Below are positions 1 to 8,716 of a stretch of 64,000 bases of DNA, in pieces (position 1 is the first letter of the stretch; each line of letters opens with the position of its first letter). The notes under the pieces were generated by a model. That model was not told the DNA's origin. It did no database searches and worked only from the letters and a program-made list of their open reading frames with translations. A program made the translations under genes and the position numbers. The DNA is taken from NCBI RefSeq assembly GCF_900105765.1, contig NZ_FNTX01000001.1, forward strand, positions 1,336,387 to 1,400,386. Direction: 5' to 3'. Source of the stretch: Ruania alba (GTDB lineage Bacteria; Actinomycetota; Actinomycetes; Actinomycetales; Beutenbergiaceae).

Positions 1-733
1 CCGTGCAGGAGGACCCACTGATGTTGGCATCCCTCGACGTGGACCCCTCGTGCACGAGGTTCAGCTGGCTCGGTGCACCGCTGAGCCCACAGCTGTTGCT
101 GCCCTCGTTCCATCGCTCGGCAGCGGTGCCGGCCGTGCTGCCGAGTGTTGCCGAGCTCACCCCGTCGGGACGGCGCTCAGAGCCGTTCACCGAGAATGGC
201 ACCGAGTCCGACATCCACCGGTAGCCGTACGCGGCGTTCTCGGGGTCATTGCAGCGCTGCGAATCCTCCGAGGTCGTCTCGGTCGTACCCGGCTGGGCGC
301 GAGGGGAACCCATGGGCGGCAGCCCGAGCGCTGCGGACCCGCCGTGCCCGGCGGCGCCGTGGCTGTCCGAGGCATGATGCAGCACCCCGTCGGCGTCGGT
401 CATGACGGTCTCGACCTGGCTCGTCCCACCGGAGTCGTCGACGGCGATCGTGACGCTCTCCCCGGCTGCCGGGATCGGGACCTCGAGGCCGCCCGGCAGC
501 TCGATCGGGACCCCGACCAGGTCGCATGCGACCACGTCGACCTCGCCGAGGATCTGGCCGATGTCCAGCGCACCGACGGTCTCGACCAGACCGCCGAGGT
601 CGATACCGCTGGATGCGGGCGCGCATCCGCGCTCCGGGGAGGCCTCGGCCGGGGAGGAGGTCACCATGGTGAGGCCGATCCCGAGCGCCACGGTCCAGGT
701 CAGGGGCTTGTGAATAGCATCGTTGCGTCGCAT
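1..733 (-). CDS. Secreted protein, N-terminal part; probable matrixin-like metalloprotease (runs off the window)
   Basis: An open frame starts at ATG 733 and stays open to base 1, so about 244 residues are present and the C-terminus is missing. It opens with a signal peptide (MRRNDAIHKPL, then a hydrophobic core, then an SPAEA cut region). A low-complexity Gly/Pro/Asp region follows, then YRWMSDSVPFSVN and, about 35 residues later, AAERWNEGSNSC. This order (YRW, a beta strand ending in VN, then a helix with W-x-x-G) resembles the start of secreted matrixin/snapalysin-like peptidase domains. The zinc-binding HExxH would lie beyond the window, so catalysis cannot be confirmed. The gene starts 11 bases downstream of the DedA-like gene and is probably co-transcribed with it. 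The coding frame is inferred from codon pattern and the signal peptide. Confidence 0.6.
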   Translation of the reverse strand, partial: MRRNDAIHKPLTWTVALGIGLTMVTSSPAEASPERGCAPASSGIDLGGLVETVGALDIGQILGEVDVVACDLVGVPIELPGGLEVPIPAAGESVTIAVDDSGGTSQVETVMTDADGVLHHASDSHGAAGHGGSAALGLPPMGSPRAQPGTTETTSEDSQRCNDPENAAYGYRWMSDSVPFSVNGSERRPDGVSSATLGSTAGTAAERWNEGSNSCGLSGAPSQLNLVHEGSTSRDANISGSSCT

Positions 734-744
734 CGCGCCCGATG

Positions 745-1308
745 TTAGCGGAGGGTCGCGTCCCTGTCGCGCGGAGCCTCGCCGCTCATCGGCCGGTCCT
801 CGGCTCGCGCGGGCCGGTCACCATGGCGCCGTCGTGCCAGGACGACGACCGCGACAGCGGTCGCCACCAGGGCGACGATCACAGCGATCCCCCAGGGGCT
901 CCCGGCCGCAGCAGCGAGGGTTGCCTTCCACCAGACGAACCCGATCGTGGAGTAGATCGTGCCCCACGCCAGCGCCCCGGGAACCTGCGCGAGCGCGTAC
1001 TTCCACCAGGTGATCCGCAGGATCCCGGCCGCGGCCTGCACCATCGACTGGAACCCGATCGTCACATAGCAGACCGGCACCGCGACCAGACCCCACCGGC
1101 GGATGGCGGCGATGCCCGCATCCGCGCCCCCGTCGGCGAGCCAGTCGTGAACCCGCTTGCGCCAGCCGATCGTGGGGTGGGTGCGGCGCAGTGCCTGATC
1201 GGTCGGCACCCGCCCGAGCCAGTACAACAGCTGGCCCCGTACCCAGGCACCGGCTGAGAGCGCGAGCAGTGCGACGAGGAAGGGCAGATCGGTGAGGAAG
1301 TCAGGAAT
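745..1308 (-). CDS. DedA/VTT-family membrane protein, apparent ATT start
   Basis: This 187-residue integral membrane protein resembles the DedA (SNARE-associated/VTT) family of flippase-like proteins. The GR motif after the first membrane segment (LLYWLGR), the central WGLVAVPVCYVTIGFQS segment and the AAGILRITWWKYALAQVPG stretch fit that family. The C-terminus is a final hydrophobic span and a basic tail. The first ATG/GTG/TTG codon in frame is TTG 1227, which would delete the first hydrophobic segment (IPDFLTDLPFLVALLALSAG). An in-frame TGA lies two codons upstream of ATT 1308, and GAGGGAG sits about 10 bases before that ATT, so I place the start at ATT. The substrate is unknown. It lies downstream of zur on the same strand. 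Confidence 0.6.
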   Translation of the reverse strand: MPDFLTDLPFLVALLALSAGAWVRGQLLYWLGRVPTDQALRRTHPTIGWRKRVHDWLADGGADAGIAAIRRWGLVAVPVCYVTIGFQSMVQAAAGILRITWWKYALAQVPGALAWGTIYSTIGFVWWKATLAAAAGSPWGIAVIVALVATAVAVVVLARRRHGDRPARAEDRPMSGEAPRDRDATLR

Positions 1309-1344
1309 GGTGACTCACTCCCTCGGTGACGAGCGCACGAGAGG

Positions 1345-1752
1345 TCACCGGCCGCCGTCGGGCCGCTCGGCAGCGGTGCACTCGGCGCAGATGCCGAACA
1401 GCTCAGCCGTGTGCTCCACAGCGGTGAAACCGTGCTCGGCTCCCACGGTGGCCGCCCACCGCTCCACGCTGGCGGCGTCGAGCTCCACCGTGGCCCCGCA
1501 CCGGCGGCACACCAGGTGGTGATGGTGCTCCTGGGTGGCGCACCGGCGGTACAGCGACTCACCCTCGGCGTTGCGCAGTACGTCCACGTCGCCGCTCTCG
1601 GCAAGAGCCTGCATCGTCCGGTAGACGGTGGCGAGGCCGATGCCCTCGCCGCGGTCCCGGAGCATCTCGTGCAGCTGCTGGGCGCTGCGGAAATCGTCGG
1701 TGCCGGAGAGGAGGTCGCTCACCGCTGCGCGTTGGCGGGTCATGCGTTGCAT
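1345..1752 (-). CDS. zur: Fur-family zinc uptake regulator Zur
   Basis: This 135-residue Fur-family repressor has an N-terminal winged helix (QRAAVSDLL to ATVYRTMQAL) and a metal-binding dimerisation domain. The latter has EHHHHLVCRRCGATVEL and a second CxxC near the end (GICAECTAAE), the usual structural zinc site. It follows znuB by 12 bases on the same strand, which makes Zur the likely subfamily rather than Fur or PerR. Its expected role is to repress zinc-import genes when zinc is plentiful; a candidate operator lies at the head of this operon (3569-3583). A second ATG at 1743 is an alternative start. Confidence 0.85.
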   Translation of the reverse strand: MQRMTRQRAAVSDLLSGTDDFRSAQQLHEMLRDRGEGIGLATVYRTMQALAESGDVDVLRNAEGESLYRRCATQEHHHHLVCRRCGATVELDAASVERWAATVGAEHGFTAVEHTAELFGICAECTAAERPDGGR

Positions 1753-1764
1753 GGCGAGACCTTC

Positions 1765-2688
1765 CTATCCGTGTGTCGAGCCCAACTGGACGTCGTCCGC
1801 CACATCGGGGTGCGGATCGACGTCGTGTCGCCGTCGGGGTCGGATCACGGCCCGCACGGCGGCTACTCCAGCGTAGACGGTCACGGCGAGCACCACGATC
1901 GTCGCTCCGGGGGCGAGTGGCTCGGTGAAGGTGATCAGCAGGCCACCCACGCACACCGCCGCACCGATCCCCATCGCCGCGGTCATGGTGCGCCGGAAGG
2001 ACGTCGTGAGCTGCTGGGCGATCGCCACCGGCACGATCATCAGCGCACTCACCAGCAGCAGACCCACCACCCGCATCGAGGCGGTCACCGTGAGCGCGGC
2101 CACCACCGCGATGGCGATGGTGAGCAAGCGCACCGGCACCCCGGTGGAGCGTGCGAACTCCTGGTCCTGGCTCACGGCGAACAGTGCGGTGCGCAACCCC
2201 AGACCGACCAGCAGGATCACACCGGACATGATCATCGTCGTCACCAGGTCCCCGGTGGAGACAGTGGAGAGTGATCCGAACAGGTAGGCCATGAGGTTGG
2301 CGTTCGTCCCGCCGGCGAGACTGATGATCACCACGCCACCGGCGATACCGCCGTAGAAGAGCAGCGCGAGGGCAACATCGCCGTTCGTCCGGCCCCGGGC
2401 GCTGACCACCTCGATCAGCACCGCGCCGATGATCGCAGCGACGACGGCCCCCACCAGCGCGTAGGCGTCGTTCTGGGAGGCGTGGGTCCAGCTGCCGACG
2501 AGCCAGCCCATCGCCACGCCCGTCAGAGCCACGTGACCCACGCCGTCGCCGAGCAGGGAGAGGCGGCGCTGCACGAGGAAGGTGCCCACCACCGGTGCGG
2601 TGAGCCCGACCACGAAGGCGGCGATCAGCGCACGCTGCAGCAGCGGGCTGGTCAACGCGCTCCCGATCTCGGTGATCCAGTCGATCAC
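1765..2688 (-). CDS. znuB: Zinc/manganese ABC transporter permease ZnuB
   Basis: This 307-residue ABC-3 family permease has about eight hydrophobic segments. It contains the family's signature early loop (RRLSLLGDGVGHVALTGVAMG) and central Gly-rich helices. ABC-3 permeases carry zinc, manganese or iron; adjacency to zur favours zinc. Its ATG overlaps the stop of znuC by four bases (ATGA), indicating translational coupling. The C-terminal RPRRRHDVDPHPDVADD tail is His/Asp-rich and cytosolic. No solute-binding protein gene (znuA) lies next to it. Confidence 0.85.
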   Translation of the reverse strand: MIDWITEIGSALTSPLLQRALIAAFVVGLTAPVVGTFLVQRRLSLLGDGVGHVALTGVAMGWLVGSWTHASQNDAYALVGAVVAAIIGAVLIEVVSARGRTNGDVALALLFYGGIAGGVVIISLAGGTNANLMAYLFGSLSTVSTGDLVTTMIMSGVILLVGLGLRTALFAVSQDQEFARSTGVPVRLLTIAIAVVAALTVTASMRVVGLLLVSALMIVPVAIAQQLTTSFRRTMTAAMGIGAAVCVGGLLITFTEPLAPGATIVVLAVTVYAGVAAVRAVIRPRRRHDVDPHPDVADDVQLGSTHG

Positions 2689-3569
2689 GGCAGACTCCGT
2701 TGGATGGTGGCTGGTTCGTCGACCGTGCCGTGGTCGGCGTGCACGTGCTGGTGGTCGGCCCCCGCGTGCCCCGGTGCTGGTTCGGGAACAGCGCCGTCGT
2801 GCACCACCTGGCCGTGCCGGAGGACCACAGCACGCTGCAGCAGTCCGCGCATCTCGCCGATCTCGTGCAGCACCACCACCACGGTGGTGCCGCCGGCATG
2901 CAACTCACCCAGCACGCCCGCGAAGGCTCGCTGGGTGGCGGAGTCGACCCCGGCCACGGGTTCGTCGAGCACCAGCAGGTCGGGGTCACGCACCAGGGCT
3001 CGCGCGATGCTGACCCGTTGCTGCTGCCCACCGGAGAGCTCGTGCAGGGCACTGCCGGCCCGGCTGGCTAGACCGACGGCGTCCAGCGCCTCGAGTGCGC
3101 GTGTGCGGGCGTGGCGGGGCAGCCACAGGCGACGGCGCTGCAGCAGCCCGGTGAGTACCATCTCCAGTGCGGTGGCCGGCAGTCCCGTGGAGGCGGGGGT
3201 GCGTTGCGGCACGTAACCGATCCGATGCCAGGGCACTGCTCCAGGGCTCTGCAGGCCGTGGTCGAACAGGCGTACCTGACCGCTGGTGATCGGTGCCATG
3301 CCGAGGAGTGCGCGCATCAGGGTCGACTTCCCGGAACCGTTGGCGCCCAGCAGGGCGACCGCCTCGCCGGATCGAACCGTGAGGGTGACCTCGCGCAGGA
3401 TCCGTGCACTCTGGTACGCCACGTCCAAGCGATGCGCGGCGACGACGACGTCGCGGTCGTCCGAGGGCTGCGGCGTCGGTGCATGATGCTGCGCCTGGTC
3501 GGTCGTCGTCGCGGCCGGACAGTTCGACGCCTCCGTCTGGACGGCACGCTGGCCGGGACGCAGTGTCAT
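2685..3569 (-). CDS. znuC: Zinc ABC transporter ATP-binding protein ZnuC
   Basis: This is the ATPase of the zinc importer, with Walker A GANGSGKST (about residues 75-83), signature LSGGQQQR, Walker B LLVLDEP and a switch His (VVLHEIGE). I start it at ATG 3569, giving 294 residues. An upstream ATG at 3605 would translate through a Zur-box-like palindrome that ends at this ATG. The first 40 residues are not conserved, so the true start could be later still. It overlaps znuB by four bases. The His-rich C-terminal tail (HAGADHQHVHADHG) is a common addition in zinc transport proteins. The gene is divergent from glyS. Confidence 0.85.
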   Translation of the reverse strand: MTLRPGQRAVQTEASNCPAATTTDQAQHHAPTPQPSDDRDVVVAAHRLDVAYQSARILREVTLTVRSGEAVALLGANGSGKSTLMRALLGMAPITSGQVRLFDHGLQSPGAVPWHRIGYVPQRTPASTGLPATALEMVLTGLLQRRRLWLPRHARTRALEALDAVGLASRAGSALHELSGGQQQRVSIARALVRDPDLLVLDEPVAGVDSATQRAFAGVLGELHAGGTTVVVVLHEIGEMRGLLQRAVVLRHGQVVHDGAVPEPAPGHAGADHQHVHADHGTVDEPATIQRSLP

Positions 3570-3583
3570 GCGAACGATTCTCA
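3569..3583 (-). promoter_or_regulatory. Candidate Zur box at the znuC start
   Basis: On the minus strand these 15 bases read TGAGAATCGTTCGCA, an imperfect inverted repeat in which 5 of 7 base pairs match. It resembles the Zur consensus TGAAAATnATTTTCA of actinobacteria and overlaps the first base of the znuC ATG. Because zur is in the same operon, this would give autoregulation. It is a pattern match made by eye. Confidence 0.45.
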
Positions 3584-3734
3584 CTCCGCAGAGGAGGGGT
3601 GTCAAAGGGGAGCGGTGAGAGATCCACCACGCCGCACCTGCGCGGGCCGGTGATCGAGGACTGTGCCGGTAGCCTCAGGGGTACGTCATGCCCGAGCCAG
3701 CCAGGTCCGGGCCCCCGACCCAGGAGTTCTCGCT

Positions 3735-5123
3735 GTGGCCAAGGAGCAGTCTCGTCTCGATGCCGTCGTCAACCTCGCCAAGCGCCGAGGTTTCGTGTTC
3801 CCGTCCGGGGAGATCTACGGCGGTACCCGCTCCGCGTGGGACTACGGACCACTGGGGGTGGAGCTGAAGGAGAACATCAAGCGCCAGTGGTGGCGCACGG
3901 TGGTCTCCAGCCGCGACGACATCGTGGGACTGGACTCCTCGGTGATCCTTCCGTCCAAGGTCTGGGAGGCCTCCGGGCACTTGAAGGCATTCGTCGACCC
4001 GCTCGTGGAGTGCCTGAGCTGCCACAAGAGGTACCGCGAGGATCACCTGCTGGAGGAGTTCGAGGAGAAGAAGGGCCGCCCGCCGGAGGGGGGTCTGGCC
4101 GGCGTGGCCTGCGCCAACTGTGGTACCCGCGGGCAGTGGACCGAGCCGAAGATGTTCAACGGACTTCTCAAGACCTATCTCGGTGTGACCGAGGACGAGT
4201 CCGGGCTGCACTTCCTGCGCCCGGAGACCGCGCAGGGCATCTTCGTCAACTTCGACAACGTGCAGCGCACGTCCCGCATGAAGGTGCCGTTCGGCATCGG
4301 GCAGATCGGTAAGTCGTTCCGCAACGAGATCACGCCGGGGAACTTCATCTTCCGCACCCGCGAGTTCGAGCAGATGGAGATGGAGTTCTTCGTCCAGCCC
4401 GGCAGTGACGAGGAATGGCACCAATACTGGATCGAGGCCCGTACCGACTGGTACACCGGTCTCGGTATCGACCGGAACAATCTGCGTCACTTCGAGCACC
4501 CGGCCGAGAAGCTCTCCCACTACTCCAAGCGCACCGTGGACATCGAGTACCGGTTCGGCTTCACGGGAAGCGAGTGGGGTGAGCTCGAGGGCATCGCGAA
4601 CCGCACCGACTTCGACCTGTCCACGCACTCGGAGCACTCCGGCAAGGAGCTCAGCTACCTTGACCCGGCCACGAACGAGCGCTACACGCCGTACGTGATC
4701 GAGCCGGCAGCCGGTCTGACCCGCTCCCTGATGGCCTTCCTCGTGGAGGCCTACACCGAGGACGAAGCGCCCAACACCAAGGGCGGCGTGGACAAGCGGA
4801 CGGTGCTGCGGCTGGACCACCGGCTCGCGCCGATGAAGGCCGCCGTCCTGCCGCTGTCCCGGAACGAGCAGCTCTCCCCGGTGGCGCGTGACCTCGCGGC
4901 GAACCTGCGCAAGAACTGGAACGTCGACTTCGACGACGCCGGAGCGATCGGGCGCCGGTACCGCCGTCAGGACGAGGTGGGTACCCCGTTCTGCATCACC
5001 GTGGACTTCGACACCGCCGAGGACCAGGCCGTCACTGTGCGCGAGCGAGACACGATGAGCCAGGAGCGGGTGGCCCTGGACCAGGTCGAGTCCTACCTCG
5101 CTGCGCGCCTCGTCGGCGCCTGA
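3735..5123 (+). CDS. glyS: Glycyl-tRNA synthetase (single-chain, class II)
   Basis: The 462-residue protein charges tRNA-Gly. It has the homodimeric-type GlyRS N-terminus ([20 protein letters not shown]), class II motif 2 ([19 protein letters not shown]) and motif 3 near [14 protein letters not shown] zinc-binding insertion is marked by CLSCHKRY and CANCGTRGQ. Class II motif 1 lies around [15 protein letters not shown]. The C-terminal anticodon-binding domain follows. I chose GTG 3735 ([20 protein letters not shown]) because it gives the family's normal length and N-terminus; the frame extends upstream without similarity. It is divergent from znuC and followed after four bases by the YibE/F-like gene. 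Confidence 0.95.
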   Translation: MAKEQSRLDAVVNLAKRRGFVFPSGEIYGGTRSAWDYGPLGVELKENIKRQWWRTVVSSRDDIVGLDSSVILPSKVWEASGHLKAFVDPLVECLSCHKRYREDHLLEEFEEKKGRPPEGGLAGVACANCGTRGQWTEPKMFNGLLKTYLGVTEDESGLHFLRPETAQGIFVNFDNVQRTSRMKVPFGIGQIGKSFRNEITPGNFIFRTREFEQMEMEFFVQPGSDEEWHQYWIEARTDWYTGLGIDRNNLRHFEHPAEKLSHYSKRTVDIEYRFGFTGSEWGELEGIANRTDFDLSTHSEHSGKELSYLDPATNERYTPYVIEPAAGLTRSLMAFLVEAYTEDEAPNTKGGVDKRTVLRLDHRLAPMKAAVLPLSRNEQLSPVARDLAANLRKNWNVDFDDAGAIGRRYRRQDEVGTPFCITVDFDTAEDQAVTVRERDTMSQERVALDQVESYLAARLVGA

Positions 5124-5127
5124 CCGC

Positions 5128-6353
5128 ATGGGTCACGAGCCCGGTGAGCTGAGCCTGGACCACGGCGAGGCTCGCCGTGCTCGCAAGATCCTGCTGGCGA
5201 TCACCCTCCCGCTGCTGATCGGCACCCTGATCGGACTGGCGGTGCTCTGGCCGCGGGGCGAGACCCCGGTGGGCTCCCAGCCGAACCCGATCGCGGGGCC
5301 GAACTTCTCGGTGGCCACCGTGGTGGAGGTGACCGGCGAGGTCGGTGAGGAGATCCGCGCCGAGCTGCAGGACGGCAGCGGGGACGTGGTGCCGGTTCAG
5401 GTGGCGCCGGAGATCATGGCGGGCGGGATCGACCCGGGCGATGAGATCCGGGTGTTCTTCACCGCAAGCGCACTCGGTTCGGGCAGTCCGTACGTCTTCG
5501 TCGATTTCGTCCGGAACGTGCCGCTGCTGCTGCTGGGCGCGGTGTACGCGTTGCTGGTGCTCGCCGTCGCGCGGTGGCGCGGTCTGATGGCGATCGTCGG
5601 GCTGCTGCTGTCCTTGGCCGTGGTGGTGGCATTCCTGGTGCCCGCACTGATGGCCGGCGGGCCGCCGCTGCCGGTCACCCTGGTGGGAGCGAGTGCCATG
5701 ATGTTCGTGGCCGTGTATCTGGCGCACGGTGTCTCGATCCGGACCACGACGGCGTTACTCGGCACCTTCGTCGGACTCGCCGTCACCACCCTGCTGGCCG
5801 GGTGGTCCACCAGCGCCGCCGAGCTGAGCGGGGGCAGTACGGACGCCTCCATCATGCTGAACACCCTGCTGCCAGGGGTCGGACTGCGCGAGCTGCTGCT
5901 CTGCGGCATCGTGATCGCCGGCCTCGGCGCACTCAACGACGTGACCATCACCCAGGCCTCCGCCGTGTGGGAGCTGCACGCGGCCTCCCCGACGACGTCC
6001 CGTACCCGGGTCTTCGCCCGTGCCATGCGCATCGGCCGGGACCACATCGCCTCCACCGTGTACACGCTCGCCTTCGCATACGTGGGCACGGCCCTGCCGA
6101 CGCTGATGGTCGTGATGCTCTATGACCGGTCGCTGGCCAGCACGCTGACGGCGGGGAGATTGCCGAGGAGGTGGTGCGCACCTTGGTCTCCTCCATCGGG
6201 TTGGTGCTGGCGATCCCTGCCACCACGGCGCTGGCCGCGGTGCTGGTGCGGACGGCACCCTCCCGGGAAGGTGATGTGAGGCGCTCCGGCGACGGCGATG
6301 CCACCCCAGCCGGAGGAATTGGCGACCAGTCGGCTGACGAGCGACAGTCGTGA
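5128..6353 (+). pseudogene. YibE/F-family membrane protein, interrupted by a one-base frameshift
   Basis: The protein has an N-terminal membrane anchor, an extracytoplasmic beta-rich region (about residues 50-125) and six or more membrane segments with the family's LAHGVSIRTTTALLGTFVGL and LGALNDVTITQASAVWEL stretches. At about 6153-6156 a run of four Gs shifts the frame. As written, the tail becomes Trp/Arg/Pro-rich nonsense ending at 6279. Adding one G restores AGEIAEEVVRTLVSSIGLVLAIPATTALA, the expected last membrane helix, and the frame then ends at 6353 (about 408 residues). This is either a real mutation or a homopolymer error. The transported substrate of this family is not established. 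The start at ATG 5128 follows glyS by four bases. Confidence 0.8.
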
Positions 6354-6359
6354 CCTGAA

Positions 6360-6415
6360 CGACGCTGATACGTCGAGCCGTGCGAGATGCTGCGCGGCTC
6401 GACGTATCAGCGTCG
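6360..6415. terminator. Perfect 21-bp inverted repeat, probable terminator of the glyS-yibF unit
   Basis: The arms at 6360-6380 and 6395-6415 are exact reverse complements over 21 bases around a 14-base loop (TGCGAGATGCTGCG). The hairpin lies between the end of the YibE/F-like gene and dusB. There is no T-tract, so it may act as a factor-dependent or intrinsic U-less terminator, or as a dispersed repeat element. Confidence 0.55.
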
Positions 6416-6460
6416 ACTGCGCCCGCGAATCACTCCCGGTCGACCTGAGATACTGCCAGG

Positions 6461-7654
6461 GTGAGTGTGCTGCAGATCGGACCTATCGCCGTCGGGACCC
6501 CCGTGGTGCTCGCGCCGATGGCCGGTGTGACGAACGCCCCGTTCCGGCGGCTGTGCCGCGAGGCGGGTGCTGCCGGCCTGCCCGCCGACCGTGCGACCGA
6601 GGTGGCCGCCAGCCCCGCGCCGGCCGGGCTCTACGTGGCCGAGATGGTCACCTCCCGCGCACTGGTGGAGCGCACCCCGGAGTCGATGCGGATCATCTCC
6701 CACGATGCCGGTGAAGGGGTGCGCAGCGTGCAGTTGTACGGGGTGGACCCAGCCACGGTGCGTGCGGCTGTGCGGATGCTGGTGACCGAGGAGCGTGCCG
6801 ACCACATCGACCTGAACTTCGGTTGCCCGGTGCCCAAGGTCACGCGCAAGGGCGGGGGAGCGGTGCTGCCGTGGAAGAGCGAGCTGTTCTCCGCGATCGT
6901 CTCGGGCGCATGCGAGGAGGCCGCCGGTAGCGGCATCCCGGTGACCGTGAAGATGCGGATGGGTATTGACGCCGACCACCTCACCTACCTCGACGCCGGG
7001 CTGCGTGCGCAGGATGCCGGCGTGGCATCGGTGGCGCTGCACGCGCGCACGGCTGCTGACTACTACTCCGGCACCGCGCACTGGGACTCGATCGCACGCC
7101 TCAAGGAGACGGTCACTGACGTTCCGGTGCTCGGCAACGGTGACATCTGGTCCGCCGAGGATGCGTTGGCGATGGTGGCCCACACCGGCTGCGACGGCGT
7201 CGTCGTGGGTCGTGGCTGCCAAGGGCGGCCGTGGCTGTTCACGGATCTGGTGGCGGCGTTCGCGGGATCGGACGTGCGGGTGCGTCCGGGGCTCGGGGAG
7301 GTGACCGCGGTGATCCGCCGGCACGCCGAGCTCATGGTGGACCACTTCGGCAACGAGCTGAAGGCCCTGCGGGAGCTGCGCAAACACATGTCCTGGTACC
7401 TCAAGGGGTATGTGGTCGGTGGCCAGGCCCGTGCCGCTTTGGGCCTGGTGAGCACCCTGGCGGAGCTGGACGAGCGTCTCGGTGCGCTCGAGCTCGACCA
7501 GGCATACCCGGGTGAGGGTGCCGAAGGACCGCGCGGTCGAGCAGGCAGCGCCAAGGTCCCGCACGTGCCCTCCGGTTGGTTGGACTCGAGGGACATCGAC
7601 GACGAACTTCGCGCCATGCTGGAGCAGGCGGAGTCCTCCGTCTCCGGCGGCTGA
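6461..7654 (+). CDS. dusB: tRNA-dihydrouridine synthase B
   Basis: This 397-residue flavoenzyme reduces specific uridines of tRNA to dihydrouridine with NADPH and FMN. The TIM-barrel begins at VVLAPMAGVTNAPFRRLC. The catalytic cysteine is in LNFGCPVPKVTRKGGGAVL. FMN phosphate-binding loops follow (VTVKMRMGID, VPVLGNGDIWS, GVVVGRGCQGRPWLF), and a C-terminal helical domain contains LRELRKHMSWYLKG. An insertion of about 12 residues after LCREAGAAG is common in actinobacterial DusB. The start is GTG 6461. It ends two bases from the stop of the convergent LacI-type regulator. Confidence 0.93.
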   Translation: MSVLQIGPIAVGTPVVLAPMAGVTNAPFRRLCREAGAAGLPADRATEVAASPAPAGLYVAEMVTSRALVERTPESMRIISHDAGEGVRSVQLYGVDPATVRAAVRMLVTEERADHIDLNFGCPVPKVTRKGGGAVLPWKSELFSAIVSGACEEAAGSGIPVTVKMRMGIDADHLTYLDAGLRAQDAGVASVALHARTAADYYSGTAHWDSIARLKETVTDVPVLGNGDIWSAEDALAMVAHTGCDGVVVGRGCQGRPWLFTDLVAAFAGSDVRVRPGLGEVTAVIRRHAELMVDHFGNELKALRELRKHMSWYLKGYVVGGQARAALGLVSTLAELDERLGALELDQAYPGEGAEGPRGRAGSAKVPHVPSGWLDSRDIDDELRAMLEQAESSVSGG

Positions 7655-7656
7655 CG

Positions 7657-8673
7657 TCAGCGAGGGCAGGCAGCCGTCGACCCGCGCACGATCAGCTCGG
7701 GGGTGAACAGCAGCTCGGTCCGTGGAGCGGGCTGGCCGCTGATCTCGGCGAGCAGGGAGGTCACCGCCGCGGTGCTCATCGCCTCCACGCTCTGGCGGAT
7801 CGTCGTCAACGGTGGGTCCGTGAACGCGATCAACGGAGAGTCGTCGTACCCGACCACCGAGACGTCGTCGGGTACCTGCAGGCCGCGGGCGCGCACCGCC
7901 CGGATCGCGCCGAGCGCCATGATGTCCGAGGCGCACACGATCGCGGTGTGACCGCCGTCCAGCAGTTGGGTGGCGGCTGCCTGGCCACCTTCCAGCGTGA
8001 AGAGCGAGGTCGCGATGTGTGGTTCCGCGCTGGTGACCGTCAACCGCTCCGCCAGGGCCTGGGCGAATCCCGCGACCTTCCGGGCTGCGGGGACGAACCG
8101 CTCGGGCCCCACGGCCAGCCCGATCCGGGTGTGCCCCTGAGCTGTCAGGTGGCGGACCGCGATGTCCATGCTGGCGATGTCGTCGGAGGAGATGAACGGG
8201 GCGTCCAGGCCCTCGGCGAAGCCGTTCACCAGCACGATCGGCGTGCCCAGCCCGACGATCCGGTGGTACCGATCCCGGCCGGCCTGCGCATCGGCGTGGA
8301 GGCCGGAGACGAAGATGATGCCGTCCACCCCGTGCTCGAGCAGCATTTCCACGTACTCGTCCTCGGTGGTGCCGCCGGGGGACTGGGTGCACAGCAAGGG
8401 CGTGTACCCGGCATGGGCGAGTGCCGATTCGATCTTCTGAGCGAAGTTCGGGAAGACCGGGTTGGTCAGCTCCGGCACCACCAGTCCGATCAGGCCGGCG
8501 GACCGTCCGCGCAGCTTCTCCGGGCGCTCGTAGCCGAGCACGTCCAGGGCCGCGAGCACAGCACCGCGCGTGGCGTTGGACACGCCCGGCTTCCCGTTCA
8601 GCACCCGCGAGACGGTGGCGGTGCTGACCCCGGCCTGCTCGGCCAGGTCGGTGAGTCGCGTGCGTCCGGACAC
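7657..8673 (-). CDS. LacI-family regulator of the adjacent sugar transporter (MalR-like)
   Basis: This 338-residue repressor has the LacI DNA-binding head (RLTDLAEQAGVSTATVSRVLNGKPGVS, hinge about residues 50-60) and a periplasmic-binding-like sugar domain (GLIGLVVPELTNPVFPNFAQ, VVGYDDSPLIAFTDPPLTTI). The start is GTG 8673, preceded by GGGAGG. It is divergent from malE and shares a 167-base control region with it, so it most likely controls that operon in response to a malto-oligosaccharide or similar sugar. The effector is inferred from the neighbours only. Confidence 0.85.
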   Translation of the reverse strand: MSGRTRLTDLAEQAGVSTATVSRVLNGKPGVSNATRGAVLAALDVLGYERPEKLRGRSAGLIGLVVPELTNPVFPNFAQKIESALAHAGYTPLLCTQSPGGTTEDEYVEMLLEHGVDGIIFVSGLHADAQAGRDRYHRIVGLGTPIVLVNGFAEGLDAPFISSDDIASMDIAVRHLTAQGHTRIGLAVGPERFVPAARKVAGFAQALAERLTVTSAEPHIATSLFTLEGGQAAATQLLDGGHTAIVCASDIMALGAIRAVRARGLQVPDDVSVVGYDDSPLIAFTDPPLTTIRQSVEAMSTAAVTSLLAEISGQPAPRTELLFTPELIVRGSTAACPR

Positions 8674-8716
8674 CGGACCTCCCTCGTTGGTGGCGCCGAC
8701 GGCGCGCCGATGCCGC

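Noticed and set aside
50-748. Plus-strand frames over the first 750 bases
   Set aside because: They lie opposite a minus-strand frame with a good signal peptide and normal third-position GC; their own translations are basic and repetitive.
3570-3734. T-box leader before glyS
   Set aside because: No T-box bulge sequence (TGGNACCGCG-like) or terminator-antiterminator pair is visible between znuC and glyS.
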